Positions 26,933 through 35,240 of a DNA stretch of 56,942 nucleotides are shown here, one piece after another. The notes under the pieces are model-generated. The model worked only from the letters and a program-made list of their open reading frames with translations, did no database searches and was not told the origin of the DNA. Where the stretch lies: positions 1 to 56,942 of the forward strand of contig JANXRY010000067.1 of the NCBI GenBank assembly GCA_025356635.1, written 5' to 3'. The first letter of the stretch is position 1. Each line of letters begins with the position of its first letter. This DNA comes from Gammaproteobacteria bacterium (lineage in GTDB: Bacteria > Pseudomonadota > Gammaproteobacteria > Xanthomonadales > Xanthomonadaceae). A program made the position numbers and the translations under genes.

Positions 26933-27412
26933 TCAGAACGGGATGTCGTCATCGGGATAGGGCTCGTCGTTGCGCGCCGGCGGCATCGGTGCGGAGCCGC
27001 CGCCACGCGGCGCGTTGCCGCCCGGAGCACTGCGTGGTGCAGCACTGCGCTGCGGTCGCTCGCCACCTTCGCCACCACCCTGACCGCCAAGCATCTGCAT
27101 GTCGTCGGCGACGATATCGGTGAAATATTTTTCCACGCCATCAGCGCCGGTGAATTTGTCGTAGCGGATCGAGCCTTCGATGTAGACCTGGCGACCTTTC
27201 TTCAGGTACTCGCCGGCGATCTCACCGAGCTTTCCAAACAACTTGACCCGGTGCCATTCGGTCTTTTCGATCTGCTGGCCGTCCTTGTCCTTGCGCACGC
27301 TGGTGGTGGCCAGGCTCAAGGTGCAGATTGCCATGCCGCCCTGGGTGTATTTCATTTCCGGGTCGTTGCCCAAGTTGCCTACCAGAATGACTTTGTTGAT
27401 GCCGCGAGCCAT
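26933..27412 (-). CDS. ssb: Single-stranded DNA-binding protein
   Basis: SSB coats single-stranded DNA and recruits repair and replication enzymes through its acidic tail. The 159-residue protein has the OB-fold start MARGINKVILVGNLGNDPEM and the interior KTEWHRVKLFGKLGEIA. A glycine/proline-rich linker follows (about 115-150), and the C-terminal tip is DDDIPF. Normal length. It is divergent from the Rrf2 regulator gene. Confidence 0.97.
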   Translation of the reverse strand: MARGINKVILVGNLGNDPEMKYTQGGMAICTLSLATTSVRKDKDGQQIEKTEWHRVKLFGKLGEIAGEYLKKGRQVYIEGSIRYDKFTGADGVEKYFTDIVADDMQMLGGQGGGEGGERPQRSAAPRSAPGGNAPRGGGSAPMPPARNDEPYPDDDIPF

Positions 27413-27452
27413 GGGACGTTCCTTGTTGTCAGTTCGGTGACAGGCAGTCTGG

Positions 27453-27458
27453 ATTATA
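27453..27458 (-). promoter_or_regulatory. -10 element of the ssb promoter
   Basis: A perfect TATAAT on the minus strand lies 41 bases upstream of the ssb ATG, placing the transcript start near 27446. The -35 region at standard spacing is poor. Upstream, GACACG/CGTGTC hexamers occur three times (27468-27473, 27485-27490, 27495-27500) in alternating orientation and could form competing hairpins or an operator. Confidence 0.5.
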
Positions 27459-27535
27459 ACCGCCGCGCGTGTCGTTCCGGAGTTGACACGGTAGCGTGTC
27501 GGAAAACGCCTCAATGTTGCCCGGATCGCCCGCGC

Positions 27536-27563
27536 TTGACCGGGCCGGGCTTATCCATATATT
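27536..27563 (+). promoter_or_regulatory. Promoter of the Rrf2 regulator gene
   Basis: TTGACC (27536-27541) and TATATT (27558-27563) are 16 bases apart. Transcription would begin near 27570, only about five bases before the ATG at 27575, and no Shine-Dalgarno sequence is visible. The message is probably leaderless. Confidence 0.6.
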
Positions 27564-27572
27564 GTGTATATG
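27556..27572 (+). promoter_or_regulatory. Rrf2 operator candidate: dyad CATATA-N5-TATATG
   Basis: CATATATTGTGTATATG is a perfect inverted repeat of 6-bp arms around a 5-base centre. It overlaps the -10 element and the transcript start of the Rrf2 gene, as expected of an autorepressor site. A related dyad lies at 28145-28161 before sbp; the two agree at 12 of 17 positions. Confidence 0.6.
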
Positions 27573-27574
27573 AA

Positions 27575-28048
27575 ATGCTTACCAAGAAAGCCAAATACGC
27601 ATTGCGAGCCCTGAGTGCGCTGGCCCGGAACGAAGCCGGGTACACGCAGGCGCGCGACATTGCCCAGGATGCACAAGTCCCGGAAAAATTCCTTGAGACC
27701 ATCCTGGTTGAACTACGCAATGCCTGCCTGGTCGAGAGCAAGCGCGGCGCCCGCGGCGGCCATCGCCTGGCAAGGCCCGCCGAGCAGATCAACATTGGCG
27801 AAATCATCCGCACCATCGATGGCCCCCTCGCACCGATTCCTTGTGCCAGCCACACGCGTTACCGCCCCTGCGACGACTGCGTCGATCCGGCCCGATGCGC
27901 CCTGCGACTGCTGATGGTGGACGTACGAACCGCCATGTCCGATGTCGTCGATACCCGCACCCTGCGTGATTTGTCCGAAGCCGCCGGCCCGCCGCGACGG
28001 CGCACCAAGCAAGCCAAGCCGTCCAAACCGTCCAGCGAAGCTGCCTGA
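27575..28048 (+). CDS. Rrf2-family transcriptional regulator, probably of sulfur assimilation
   Basis: The 157-residue protein has the Rrf2 winged helix (MLTKKAKYALRALSALAR, then VPEKFLETILVELRNACLV). The wing KRGARGGHRLARP follows, and a cysteine-rich loop has C90, C99, C102 and C108 (CASHTRYRPCDDCVDPARC), which could bind an Fe-S cluster or sense thiols. A Lys/Pro/Ser-rich tail ends it. It directly precedes a sulfate transport operon, and both promoters carry the same kind of dyad. This recalls CymR, the Rrf2 repressor of cysteine genes in Bacillus. The target assignment is inferred. The ATG at 27575 matches the family N-terminus. Confidence 0.88.
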   Translation: MLTKKAKYALRALSALARNEAGYTQARDIAQDAQVPEKFLETILVELRNACLVESKRGARGGHRLARPAEQINIGEIIRTIDGPLAPIPCASHTRYRPCDDCVDPARCALRLLMVDVRTAMSDVVDTRTLRDLSEAAGPPRRRTKQAKPSKPSSEAA

Positions 28049-28126
28049 GCAAGCCCCGCCCGGCCGATAGCGGCCAGCTTCCCCCTCTCACGAGCCGATC
28101 GACAAGTGCCGATATCAACCGGGCAC

Positions 28127-28152
28127 TTGACAGCTGCGCTAAATCATATAAG
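28127..28152 (+). promoter_or_regulatory. Promoter of the sulfate transport operon
   Basis: A consensus TTGACA (28127-28132) is followed by TATAAG (28147-28152). The 14-base spacing is short, which suggests a weak or activator/repressor-tuned promoter. Transcription would begin near 28159, leaving a leader of about 58 bases to the TTG start. Confidence 0.5.
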
Positions 28153-28161
28153 TTCTATGTG
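28145..28161 (+). promoter_or_regulatory. Second Rrf2-type dyad, in front of sbp
   Basis: CATATAAGTTCTATGTG has arms CATATA and TATGTG (five of six positions complementary) around a 5-base centre. It has the same geometry and the same offset to the -10 element as the dyad in the Rrf2 promoter at 27556-27572. Confidence 0.55.
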
Positions 28162-28216
28162 AATTAGGCGCAGCCAGACCAGGCATCGCCTGGCAACGCA
28201 TTTCAGGGGAACTGCA

Positions 28217-29227
28217 TTGAATTGCTTCGGGCCTGCGCTTCTCATTGGCATTGCCGTTTGCGCCGCCGGCCTGGCGGCGGCCAAAGACGTCACCCTGCTC
28301 AATGCTTCCTACGACCCGACCCGCGAGTTCTACCGGGCCGTGAATGCTGAATTCGCTGCCCAGTGGAAGACCAAGACCGGCGAAAACCTGACCATCCAGT
28401 CCTCGTACGGCGGTTCCGGCAAGCAGGCCCGCGCCGTGATCGACGGCCTGGAAGCCGACGTGGTGACGCTTGCGCTGGCCGCCGATATCGATTCCATCGC
28501 CGAAAAAGGCCACCTGCTGCCCGCCAACTGGCAGGGCCGCCTGCCGAACAACAGCGCGCCCTACCGTTCGACCATTGTGTTCCTGGTGCGCAAGGGCAAT
28601 CCCAAGGGCATCCACGATTGGGGCGACCTAGTGCGCCCCGGCGTTGCTGTGATCACGCCTAATCCGAAAACCTCCGGCGGCGCGCGCTGGAACTATCTCG
28701 CCGCCTGGGTCTACGCCGCCAAACAGAGCAAGGGCGATCTGGCAGCTACGAAAAATTTCATGGCTCGGCTATACCGCAATGTCCCAGTGCTCGATACCGG
28801 TGCGCGCGGCTCGACCACCACGTTCGTCAATCGTGGCATCGGCGATGTGTTGATCACCTGGGAAAACGAAGCCTATCTGGCGCTGTCGGAACCCGAAGGC
28901 AAGAATTTCGAATTGGTCATTCCCAGCATCAGCATCCTGGCCGAACCACCGGTGGCAGTGGTGGACAAGAACGTGGATCGCCACGGCACGCGCAAGGTCG
29001 CCGAGGCGTACCTGCAGTTCCTCTACAGTGCGCGCGGCCAACAACTGGCGGTGCAGAACCATTTCCGCCCGTCCCGCCCCGACCTGGTATCAGCGGCAGA
29101 CCTGGCCATTTTCCGCCCGGTCAGCGTCGTGACCATAGACAACGCTTTCGGCGGTTGGAAAAAAGCGCAGGCCACGCACTTTGCTGATGGCGCCTTGTTC
29201 GATCAGATTTTCAAACCAGGGTCATGA
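28217..29227 (+). CDS. sbp: Sulfate ABC transporter, periplasmic substrate-binding protein
   Basis: This protein captures sulfate (or thiosulfate) in the periplasm for the CysTWA permease. The 336-residue product has a signal peptide ([16 protein letters not shown]). The family start [17 protein letters not shown] and the anion-binding stretches [20 protein letters not shown] and [16 protein letters not shown] follow. A TTG at 28217 is taken as start because AGGGGA lies eight bases before it and no other start fits the signal peptide. It overlaps cysT by four bases. Confidence 0.94.
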   Translation: MNCFGPALLIGIAVCAAGLAAAKDVTLLNASYDPTREFYRAVNAEFAAQWKTKTGENLTIQSSYGGSGKQARAVIDGLEADVVTLALAADIDSIAEKGHLLPANWQGRLPNNSAPYRSTIVFLVRKGNPKGIHDWGDLVRPGVAVITPNPKTSGGARWNYLAAWVYAAKQSKGDLAATKNFMARLYRNVPVLDTGARGSTTTFVNRGIGDVLITWENEAYLALSEPEGKNFELVIPSISILAEPPVAVVDKNVDRHGTRKVAEAYLQFLYSARGQQLAVQNHFRPSRPDLVSAADLAIFRPVSVVTIDNAFGGWKKAQATHFADGALFDQIFKPGS

Positions 29228-30072
29228 TGGCTTCCGCACTCGCACGCCGGTGGCGCCAGGCCGGGCCCTTGCCGGGATTTGGCCTGACCCTGGGCGTTAC
29301 CCTGACGTGGCTCAGCCTGATCGTGTTGATCCCGCTGATTGCGTTGTTGGTGAAAGCGGCGGGACTGGGCGCGCACGGTTGGTGGGCGATCGCCAGCGAT
29401 GCGCGCGTTCTGGCAGCGCTTAAACTGAGTTTCGGCAGCGCCTTGATCGCAGCGTTGATCGATGCGCTGATCGGCACACTGATCGCCTGGGTTCTGGTGC
29501 GCTATCGCTTCCCGGGCCGCACCTTGTTCGATGCCGTCATCGATCTGCCTTTCGCTTTGCCGACGGCGGTGGCCGGCATCGCGTTGACCGCGATTTACGC
29601 CGGCAACGGGTGGCTCGGCCATGGCCTCGAAGCCGCCGGGATCAAGATTGCTTACGCGCCGGCCGGGATCATCGTCGCCTTGCTGTTCGTCGGTTTGCCA
29701 TTCGCCGTGCGCACCTTGCAGCCGGTGCTGGAGAGTCTGCACCACGAACACGAGGAAGCCGCGGCGTCGCTGGGTGCGGACCGTTTCACCACGCTTTACA
29801 AAGTCGTGTTGCCGCAAATTCTTCCCGCAATGCTGACCGGCTTTTCGCTCGCGTTCGCGCGCGGTGTCGGCGAATACGGCTCGGTGATATTCATCGCCGG
29901 AAACCTGCCCTATGTTTCCGAAATCGCCCCGCTGCTGATCGTCATCCGCCTGGAGGAATTCGACTACCACGGCGCCACCGTGATCGCGACACTGATGCTC
30001 GGCGCATCGTTCCTGATCCTGTTCCTGGTCAATACGCTGCAACGGAGGCTCGCCCGTGGCCAACCCGCCTGA
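29224..30072 (+). CDS. cysT: Sulfate ABC transporter permease CysT
   Basis: One of two inner-membrane permeases of the sulfate transporter. The 282-residue protein has about six helices. The [20 protein letters not shown] start and the cytoplasmic EAA loop ([20 protein letters not shown]) are typical of CysT. Start is at ATGATG (29224); the second ATG is equally possible. It overlaps sbp and, by 17 bases, cysW. Confidence 0.95.
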   Translation: MMASALARRWRQAGPLPGFGLTLGVTLTWLSLIVLIPLIALLVKAAGLGAHGWWAIASDARVLAALKLSFGSALIAALIDALIGTLIAWVLVRYRFPGRTLFDAVIDLPFALPTAVAGIALTAIYAGNGWLGHGLEAAGIKIAYAPAGIIVALLFVGLPFAVRTLQPVLESLHHEHEEAAASLGADRFTTLYKVVLPQILPAMLTGFSLAFARGVGEYGSVIFIAGNLPYVSEIAPLLIVIRLEEFDYHGATVIATLMLGASFLILFLVNTLQRRLARGQPA

Positions 30073-30916
30073 GCGCAGCCGCGGCTTGACCGAGCCCGCA
30101 TGGCTGCGTCGCCTGCTGATCGGCGCGGCGCTCGGGCTGATCGCGCTGGTGATTTTGCTACCGCTGGCAGCAGTCCTGATCGAGGCCTCGGCCGCGGGCT
30201 GGCATGCGTATGCCAGCGCCATCCTGGAACCCGACACACTCGCCGCCATTCGGCTCACGCTACTGGTGGCCTTGCTGTGCGTGCCATCGAATATCATCTT
30301 CGGCATCGCCGCTGCGTGGGCGATCACCAAGTTTCGTTTTCCCGGCAAGAACCTGCTGATCACGCTGATCGATCTGCCGTTCTCGGTCTCGCCGGTGGTC
30401 GCGGGTTTGGTATTCGTGCTGCTGTTCGGCGCCCAGGGTTGGTTTGGCGATTGGTTGCGCGCGCACGACCTCAAGCTGATCTTCGCCACTCCCGGTATCG
30501 TGCTTGCGACTTTCTTCGTGACCTTCCCGTTCGTCGCGCGTGAGCTCATCCCCTTGATGCAACAGCAAGGTGCCGACCAGGAAGAAGCGGCGGCTTCGCT
30601 CGGTGCCGGCGGTTGGCGGATCTTCTGGCGGGTGACTTTCCCTAACGTGCGCTGGGCTCTGCTGTATGGCGTGCTTTTGTGCAATGCGCGGGCGATGGGC
30701 GAATTCGGCGCGGTCTCGGTGGTATCCGGCCACATCCGCGGTCTGACCACCACGCTGCCCTTGCAGGTCGAGATCCTCTACAACGAGTTCAACGCCGCCG
30801 GCGCGTTCGCAGTCGCCTCGCTACTGACTTTGCTGGCGCTGCTGACGCTTGGCCTCAAGCTGTGGCTGGAACACCGCCATGGCGAAAGCCTGGCGCGTGG
30901 CGCCCGCCCCCATTAA
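30056..30916 (+). CDS. cysW: Sulfate ABC transporter permease CysW
   Basis: The second permease of the sulfate transporter has 286 residues and about six helices. It carries the EAA loop [20 protein letters not shown] and the CysW-type NARAMGEFGAVSVVSGHIRG segment. A GTG start at 30056, with GGAGG shortly upstream, lies inside the cysT 3' end. It probably dimerises with CysT. Confidence 0.95.
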   Translation: MANPPERSRGLTEPAWLRRLLIGAALGLIALVILLPLAAVLIEASAAGWHAYASAILEPDTLAAIRLTLLVALLCVPSNIIFGIAAAWAITKFRFPGKNLLITLIDLPFSVSPVVAGLVFVLLFGAQGWFGDWLRAHDLKLIFATPGIVLATFFVTFPFVARELIPLMQQQGADQEEAAASLGAGGWRIFWRVTFPNVRWALLYGVLLCNARAMGEFGAVSVVSGHIRGLTTTLPLQVEILYNEFNAAGAFAVASLLTLLALLTLGLKLWLEHRHGESLARGARPH

Positions 30917-30952
30917 TTCGTACCCATTGATACGAGCACCGAATACAAACCC

Positions 30953-32005
30953 ATGGAAATCCTGATCGAAGGCGTCAGCAAACAGTTCGAAGGCTTCGCG
31001 GCGCTGAAGCCGCTCGACCTCGCGATTCCATCGGGGCAACTGGTCGCGTTGCTCGGCCCATCGGGATCGGGCAAGACCACGCTGCTGCGGCTGATCGCCG
31101 GTTTGTTGCCGGTGGATGCAGGCCAGGTGTTGTTTGGTGGACGCGACGCCACGCGGCTCAGCCTGCGCCAACGCAAGGTCGGTTTCGTGTTCCAGCATTA
31201 CGCGCTGTTCCCGCACATGAGCGTATTCGAGAACATCGCCTTCGGCCTGCGCGTGCGCCCACGCGCGCAGCGCCCGAAGGAAGCCGAGATCACGGCGAAA
31301 GTGGATCGACTGCTGTCCCTGGTGCAATTGGCAGCACTACGCGATCGGCTGCCGGCGCAATTATCCGGCGGGCAACGGCAGCGCGTGGCGCTGGCACGGG
31401 CGATGGCGATTGATCCCACCGTGTTGCTGCTCGACGAACCGTTCGGCGCACTCGATGCCAAGGTGCGCTTCGAGCTTCGGCAATGGCTGCGCACTATCCA
31501 CGATGAAACCGGCTTCACCACGATTTTCGTCACCCACGACCAAGAGGAGGCGCTGGATCTTGCCGATCGGGTAGTGGTGATGAACGAAGGCCGGATCGAA
31601 CAGGATGGCAGCCCGGATAGCGTCTACTCCACGCCGGCCTCGGCCTTTGTGTTCGATTTCCTCGGCCGCTCCAACCAGATCTTTGGTGAAGTCAGCGATG
31701 GCGTGTTCCGTGCGCCGGGATTGGCGAATGCCATCGCCGTCAACGACTGCCGGGCGGGACCGGCGTCGCTGTTCACGCGTCCGCACGACATCGCCCTGGC
31801 CAGCATGGGTAGCGGCTTGCGCGCGAAAGTCGCCGCCGTGCACCGGTTGGCCGGGCGGGTCAGCCTGGATGTCACGATCGAAGGGCAGGATCGGTCGCTG
31901 CTGGTGGATGTGCCAGGCCATGGCGTGGCACGCCCGCCAGCACGCGGCGAGCAGGTCGGGCTGGAGCTACGCCAATACCGGATATTTGCGATGCCACCCT
32001 TATAA
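30953..32005 (+). CDS. cysA: Sulfate ABC transporter ATP-binding protein CysA
   Basis: The ATPase subunit that powers sulfate import. The 350-residue protein shows Walker [10 protein letters not shown], signature [14 protein letters not shown], Walker [13 protein letters not shown], the switch [14 protein letters not shown] and a C-terminal TOBE-like regulatory domain. It closes the sbp-cysT-cysW-cysA operon, 36 bases after cysW. Confidence 0.95.
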   Translation: MEILIEGVSKQFEGFAALKPLDLAIPSGQLVALLGPSGSGKTTLLRLIAGLLPVDAGQVLFGGRDATRLSLRQRKVGFVFQHYALFPHMSVFENIAFGLRVRPRAQRPKEAEITAKVDRLLSLVQLAALRDRLPAQLSGGQRQRVALARAMAIDPTVLLLDEPFGALDAKVRFELRQWLRTIHDETGFTTIFVTHDQEEALDLADRVVVMNEGRIEQDGSPDSVYSTPASAFVFDFLGRSNQIFGEVSDGVFRAPGLANAIAVNDCRAGPASLFTRPHDIALASMGSGLRAKVAAVHRLAGRVSLDVTIEGQDRSLLVDVPGHGVARPPARGEQVGLELRQYRIFAMPPL

Positions 32006-32006
32006 T
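32001..32006 (+). promoter_or_regulatory. -10 element of the polyprenyl synthase gene
   Basis: A perfect TATAAT overlaps the cysA stop and ends six bases before the ATG at 32013. Transcription would therefore begin at or next to the start codon, and no ribosome-binding site is seen. This gives a probable leaderless message. A -35 at 17-18 bases is not convincing. Confidence 0.45.
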
Positions 32007-32012
32007 GTCGAC

Positions 32013-33008
32013 ATGACCGAATCGACCGCCGCCCCCGCGAGCGATATAGCCGCCATCCAGTCGCTGGCGGCCGGTGACATGGCCGCCGTCAATGCGCTGA
32101 TCCGCGCCCGGCTCGCGTCGGATGTCGTGCTGATCAACCAGATTTCAGAACACATCGTCGCCGCCGGCGGCAAACGCCTACGTCCATTGTTGGCAATTTT
32201 GTCGGCGCGGGCGCTCGGTTACTCCGGCAGCCAGCAACACACGCTGGCTGCGATCATCGAATTCATCCATACCTCGACCTTGCTGCACGATGACGTCGTC
32301 GACGAATCGGATCTGCGCCGCGGCCGCAGGACCGCGAATTCGCTGTGGGGCAATGCGCCAAGCGTGCTGGTCGGCGATTTCCTGTATTCGCGCAGCTTCC
32401 AGTTGATGGTCGAACTCGATGCGATGCCAGTGATGCGCATCCTCGCCGACACCACCAATGCGATCGCTGAGGGCGAAGTGCTGCAACTACTGCATGTGCA
32501 CAACCCGGATACCGACGAAACCGCCTACCTGCGTGTGATCGAGCGCAAAACCGCTGTGCTGTTCGCCGCCGCCACCCGGCTCGGAGCCTTGATCGCTGGC
32601 GCAGACCTTGCCACACAACAACGGCTGCATGACTACGGCCTGGCCTTGGGTTACGCCTTCCAGATCGCTGATGACGTGCTCGATTACGTCTCCGACGCCG
32701 AGACACTGGGCAAGAATCTCGGCGACGATCTCGCTGAAGGAAAAGCCACGCTGCCGGTGATCCACGCGTTGGCGCAGAGTGACGCTAGCGGTCGCGCGCA
32801 CCTCGCGCGAATCATCCGCGACGGCGACGTCGCCGCCCTCCCCGACGTGCTCGCGGCAATCCACGCGCACGGCAGCCTCGACTACAGCCACCGCATGGCC
32901 GAACGTTACGCGCAGTCGGCGATCGCTTCACTCTCCGGACTGCCCGACAACGACTGGATGCGGGCGCTGCGCGATCTCGCGCGATACGCCATCGATCGGC
33001 GGAATTGA
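32013..33008 (+). CDS. ispB: Long-chain polyprenyl diphosphate synthase (octaprenyl type)
   Basis: This enzyme elongates farnesyl diphosphate with isopentenyl diphosphate to make the ubiquinone side chain. The 331-residue protein has GGKRLRPLL and the first aspartate-rich motif LLHDDVVDESDLRRGR (DDVVD at 93-97). The second, YAFQIADDVLDY, is followed by KNLGDDLAEGKATLP. Length and motifs fit IspB; exact chain length (C40 or other) is not readable from sequence. It is monocistronic in appearance, with a hairpin downstream. Confidence 0.93.
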   Translation: MTESTAAPASDIAAIQSLAAGDMAAVNALIRARLASDVVLINQISEHIVAAGGKRLRPLLAILSARALGYSGSQQHTLAAIIEFIHTSTLLHDDVVDESDLRRGRRTANSLWGNAPSVLVGDFLYSRSFQLMVELDAMPVMRILADTTNAIAEGEVLQLLHVHNPDTDETAYLRVIERKTAVLFAAATRLGALIAGADLATQQRLHDYGLALGYAFQIADDVLDYVSDAETLGKNLGDDLAEGKATLPVIHALAQSDASGRAHLARIIRDGDVAALPDVLAAIHAHGSLDYSHRMAERYAQSAIASLSGLPDNDWMRALRDLARYAIDRRN

Positions 33009-33016
33009 CTCGTCTC

Positions 33017-33044
33017 TGCAGGAGTGCTCCTGAGCGTTCCTGCA
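33017..33044. terminator. Hairpin between convergent ispB and hydrolase genes
   Basis: TGCAGGA (33017-33023) pairs with TCCTGCA (33038-33044). An alternative tight hairpin AGGAG/CTCCT lies inside. It occupies most of the 42-base gap between two convergent stops and could end transcription from either side, though it has no clear U-run. Confidence 0.4.
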
Positions 33045-33050
33045 AATCGG

Positions 33051-33839
33051 CTACTTCTTCGCGAAAGCCTCCGCGAAGAACTCGTGCATCATCCGCACGC
33101 TGCGCCGGTAGCTCGGCGCATGGAACTTGCAGCCCTTGATCACCGAGCCGTCTTCGTCGGGTTCGGCGAAGCAGTGCACGGCGCCGCCGAAATTGACGAA
33201 CTGCCAGTCGACGCCGGCATTGCGCATCTCGGACTCGAAACCTGAAATCGCCTCGGCGGACGTGAAGGTATCGTCGGCGCCGTTCATCACCAGCACCGGT
33301 GCCTTGATATCACCGGGTTTGGCCAGCATTTTCGTAGTCAAATTGCCGTGGAAAGTAGCAAAGCCGGCGACATCGGCACCGCTGCGCGCGAGTTCCAGCG
33401 TCACCGCGCCGCCGAAGCAAAAACCAATCGCGCCGATGCGTTTTACATCCACCGGCGCCTTGCCGGCCGAGGCGCGGAAGGTGGCCAGCGCGGCATTGAT
33501 CCGCCCGCGCATGCCGGCCGGATCGGCATAAACGCCACCGGCGGCCTTGCCGGCTTCATCGGGATTCGCTGGCCGCAGGCCGCGGCCGTACACATCGACC
33601 AGCATGATCACGTAGTCCTTGCCAGCCAGGGTCTTGGCCTTGGCGACAGCATGGTCGTTGACGCCGTACCAGTTCGGCGTCATCAGCAGGCCCGGGCGCG
33701 CGACCTTGCTGGCGTCGTCCCAGACCAGGTAACCGTCGAAAGTCTTGCCGCCGTAGGTCCAGCTGATCTTGTCGGCGCGCGGCGCGGCCAGGGCGCACAG
33801 ACTGGTGGCGAACAGGAGCAGAGCAAGTAGAACGCGCAT
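33051..33839 (-). CDS. Exported dienelactone-hydrolase-family protein
   Basis: An alpha/beta hydrolase of 262 residues with a signal peptide (VLLALLLFATSLCALA). The nucleophile motif GFCFGG has cysteine (C141) as in dienelactone hydrolases. The triad is completed by an Asp in NGADDTFT and a His in GGAVHCFAEP. The true substrate is unknown; export makes a role in chlorocatechol degradation unlikely. It lies 21 bases after murD2 on the same strand, so it may be cotranscribed with the lysAC-murL-murD2 operon, but no functional link is evident. Confidence 0.88.
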   Translation of the reverse strand: MRVLLALLLFATSLCALAAPRADKISWTYGGKTFDGYLVWDDASKVARPGLLMTPNWYGVNDHAVAKAKTLAGKDYVIMLVDVYGRGLRPANPDEAGKAAGGVYADPAGMRGRINAALATFRASAGKAPVDVKRIGAIGFCFGGAVTLELARSGADVAGFATFHGNLTTKMLAKPGDIKAPVLVMNGADDTFTSAEAISGFESEMRNAGVDWQFVNFGGAVHCFAEPDEDGSVIKGCKFHAPSYRRSVRMMHEFFAEAFAKK

Positions 33840-33860
33840 GATATTTTCTCCAACAAAGAG

Positions 33861-35240
33861 TCAGGAAACACCCAGCCCCGGAATCGCGCTGATCAGGTTC
33901 GGGTCGAAGCCGGCGCGTTCGGCGAAATGCCGGCCGCGTTGCACGTAATCGGTGTAGCGGGGAAAGCTCGGCGCGCCCGGCGACAGCAGCGCCACGCCGT
34001 CGTTGTCGACCAACTCGCGACCGAGGCGAACCGCTTCGCGCATGTTGGTGGCAGCGGCGAGAGCGAACTGGCCTTTCGGCAGCAAGGGTTTGAGCAATTC
34101 GAAGATACGCGGGCCGTTCATGCCCATGGTCACCACCGCGCGCGGCGGATTGATCGACATGCGTTCAACGAATACGCCCCAGTCCAGGCCACGATCGTAA
34201 CCGCCGACCAGGATCGCCACGCGCCGACCTTTGAACGTATCCAACGCGGCGATGCTGGCGTGCGGCGTGGTGCTGATCGAATCGTTGACGAATTCCACGC
34301 CATCGCGCACGCCCAGCGATTGCAGGCGATGCGGCAAGGGTTTGAACTCTTGCGCTTTCGGCGCCAGCGCAATGGCATCCTGGCCGAGCGCTTCGACCGT
34401 GGCCAGCGCTGCGCACAGGTTCATCAAATTGTGCCGGCCGGATAGCGGCAGCAGCCGTGAATCAAGGATGCGCCACTCACCGCGATAGACGTCGTTATCG
34501 CGCAGATGCCAGCCATCGGTGTGGTTGAACCAAGTGACCATGATGTCGGGCGGCAGGCTCAGGGCGGCCAGGCGCGGATCAGCGGCATTGAGTACGGCAC
34601 GGCGCGGATGCGCGCGCATCAGCAAGGCCAACTTGTCTTCGAAATAGCGCTGCTCGCTGCCGTGCCAATCCAGGTGCTCGGGGAGCAAATTCAGCACCAC
34701 TGCGACTTCCGGCGCGATCGCATCGCCGGTCTGGAAACTGGACAGTTCGATCACCCAGTACTGCGGCGGCGGTTCGACGTCAAGCAATTCCAGCAAGGGC
34801 AAGCCGATATTCCCGGCCAGCGCGGTGCGTCGCCCCGCCGCACGCAGCAAGTGCGCGATCAAGGCGGTGACCGTGCTCTTGCCTTTGGTGCCCGTCACAC
34901 AAATCGTTCGCTCCAACGGATGTTCGGCGAACCACAGCGCGGTGCCGCCGACGAATTGCGCACCGGCGAGTTTGGCATCCGCCGCCGGCGACGTGTACGG
35001 GCTGATACCCGGCGACTTGATGATGATCTCGAACTCGGCCAGCTTTGCCGCAGTCACTTCAGTCTCGATGGATAGCCCTGGCGCTTCGCTGGTCGCCAGC
35101 ATGGCGGCTTCGGATTCGTTGCAGAACACCGTCACCGGCTGGCTCGGCAAACGCCAACGCAACGCGGCGAGCGCGGCGCGGCCTTCGCGGCCGTAGCCCC
35201 AGATTGCGATCCGCTTGCCCTCAAGCTCCGAAATGCGCAC
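33861..35240 (-). CDS. murD2: UDP-N-acetylmuramoyl-L-alanine--L-glutamate ligase (MurD2)
   Basis: MurD2 adds L-glutamate, not D-glutamate, to UDP-MurNAc-L-Ala; MurL then inverts the glutamate. This two-step route was described in Xanthomonas. The 459-residue Mur ligase has the N-terminal Rossmann segment [10 protein letters not shown] and the P-loop VTGTKGKST (about 115-123). The [12 protein letters not shown] and [13 protein letters not shown] stretches follow. A GTG at 35240, 20 bases inside the end of murL, is chosen because it places the Rossmann motif at the usual distance. Adjacency to murL, rather than to the mra cluster, is what distinguishes it from ordinary MurD. Confidence 0.9.
   Translation of the reverse strand: MRISELEGKRIAIWGYGREGRAALAALRWRLPSQPVTVFCNESEAAMLATSEAPGLSIETEVTAAKLAEFEIIIKSPGISPYTSPAADAKLAGAQFVGGTALWFAEHPLERTICVTGTKGKSTVTALIAHLLRAAGRRTALAGNIGLPLLELLDVEPPPQYWVIELSSFQTGDAIAPEVAVVLNLLPEHLDWHGSEQRYFEDKLALLMRAHPRRAVLNAADPRLAALSLPPDIMVTWFNHTDGWHLRDNDVYRGEWRILDSRLLPLSGRHNLMNLCAALATVEALGQDAIALAPKAQEFKPLPHRLQSLGVRDGVEFVNDSISTTPHASIAALDTFKGRRVAILVGGYDRGLDWGVFVERMSINPPRAVVTMGMNGPRIFELLKPLLPKGQFALAAATNMREAVRLGRELVDNDGVALLSPGAPSFPRYTDYVQRGRHFAERAGFDPNLISAIPGLGVS

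Noticed and set aside
33840-33860. Possible separate promoter for the dienelactone-hydrolase-like gene
   Set aside because: The gap to murD2 is only 21 bases and shows just a ribosome-binding stretch.
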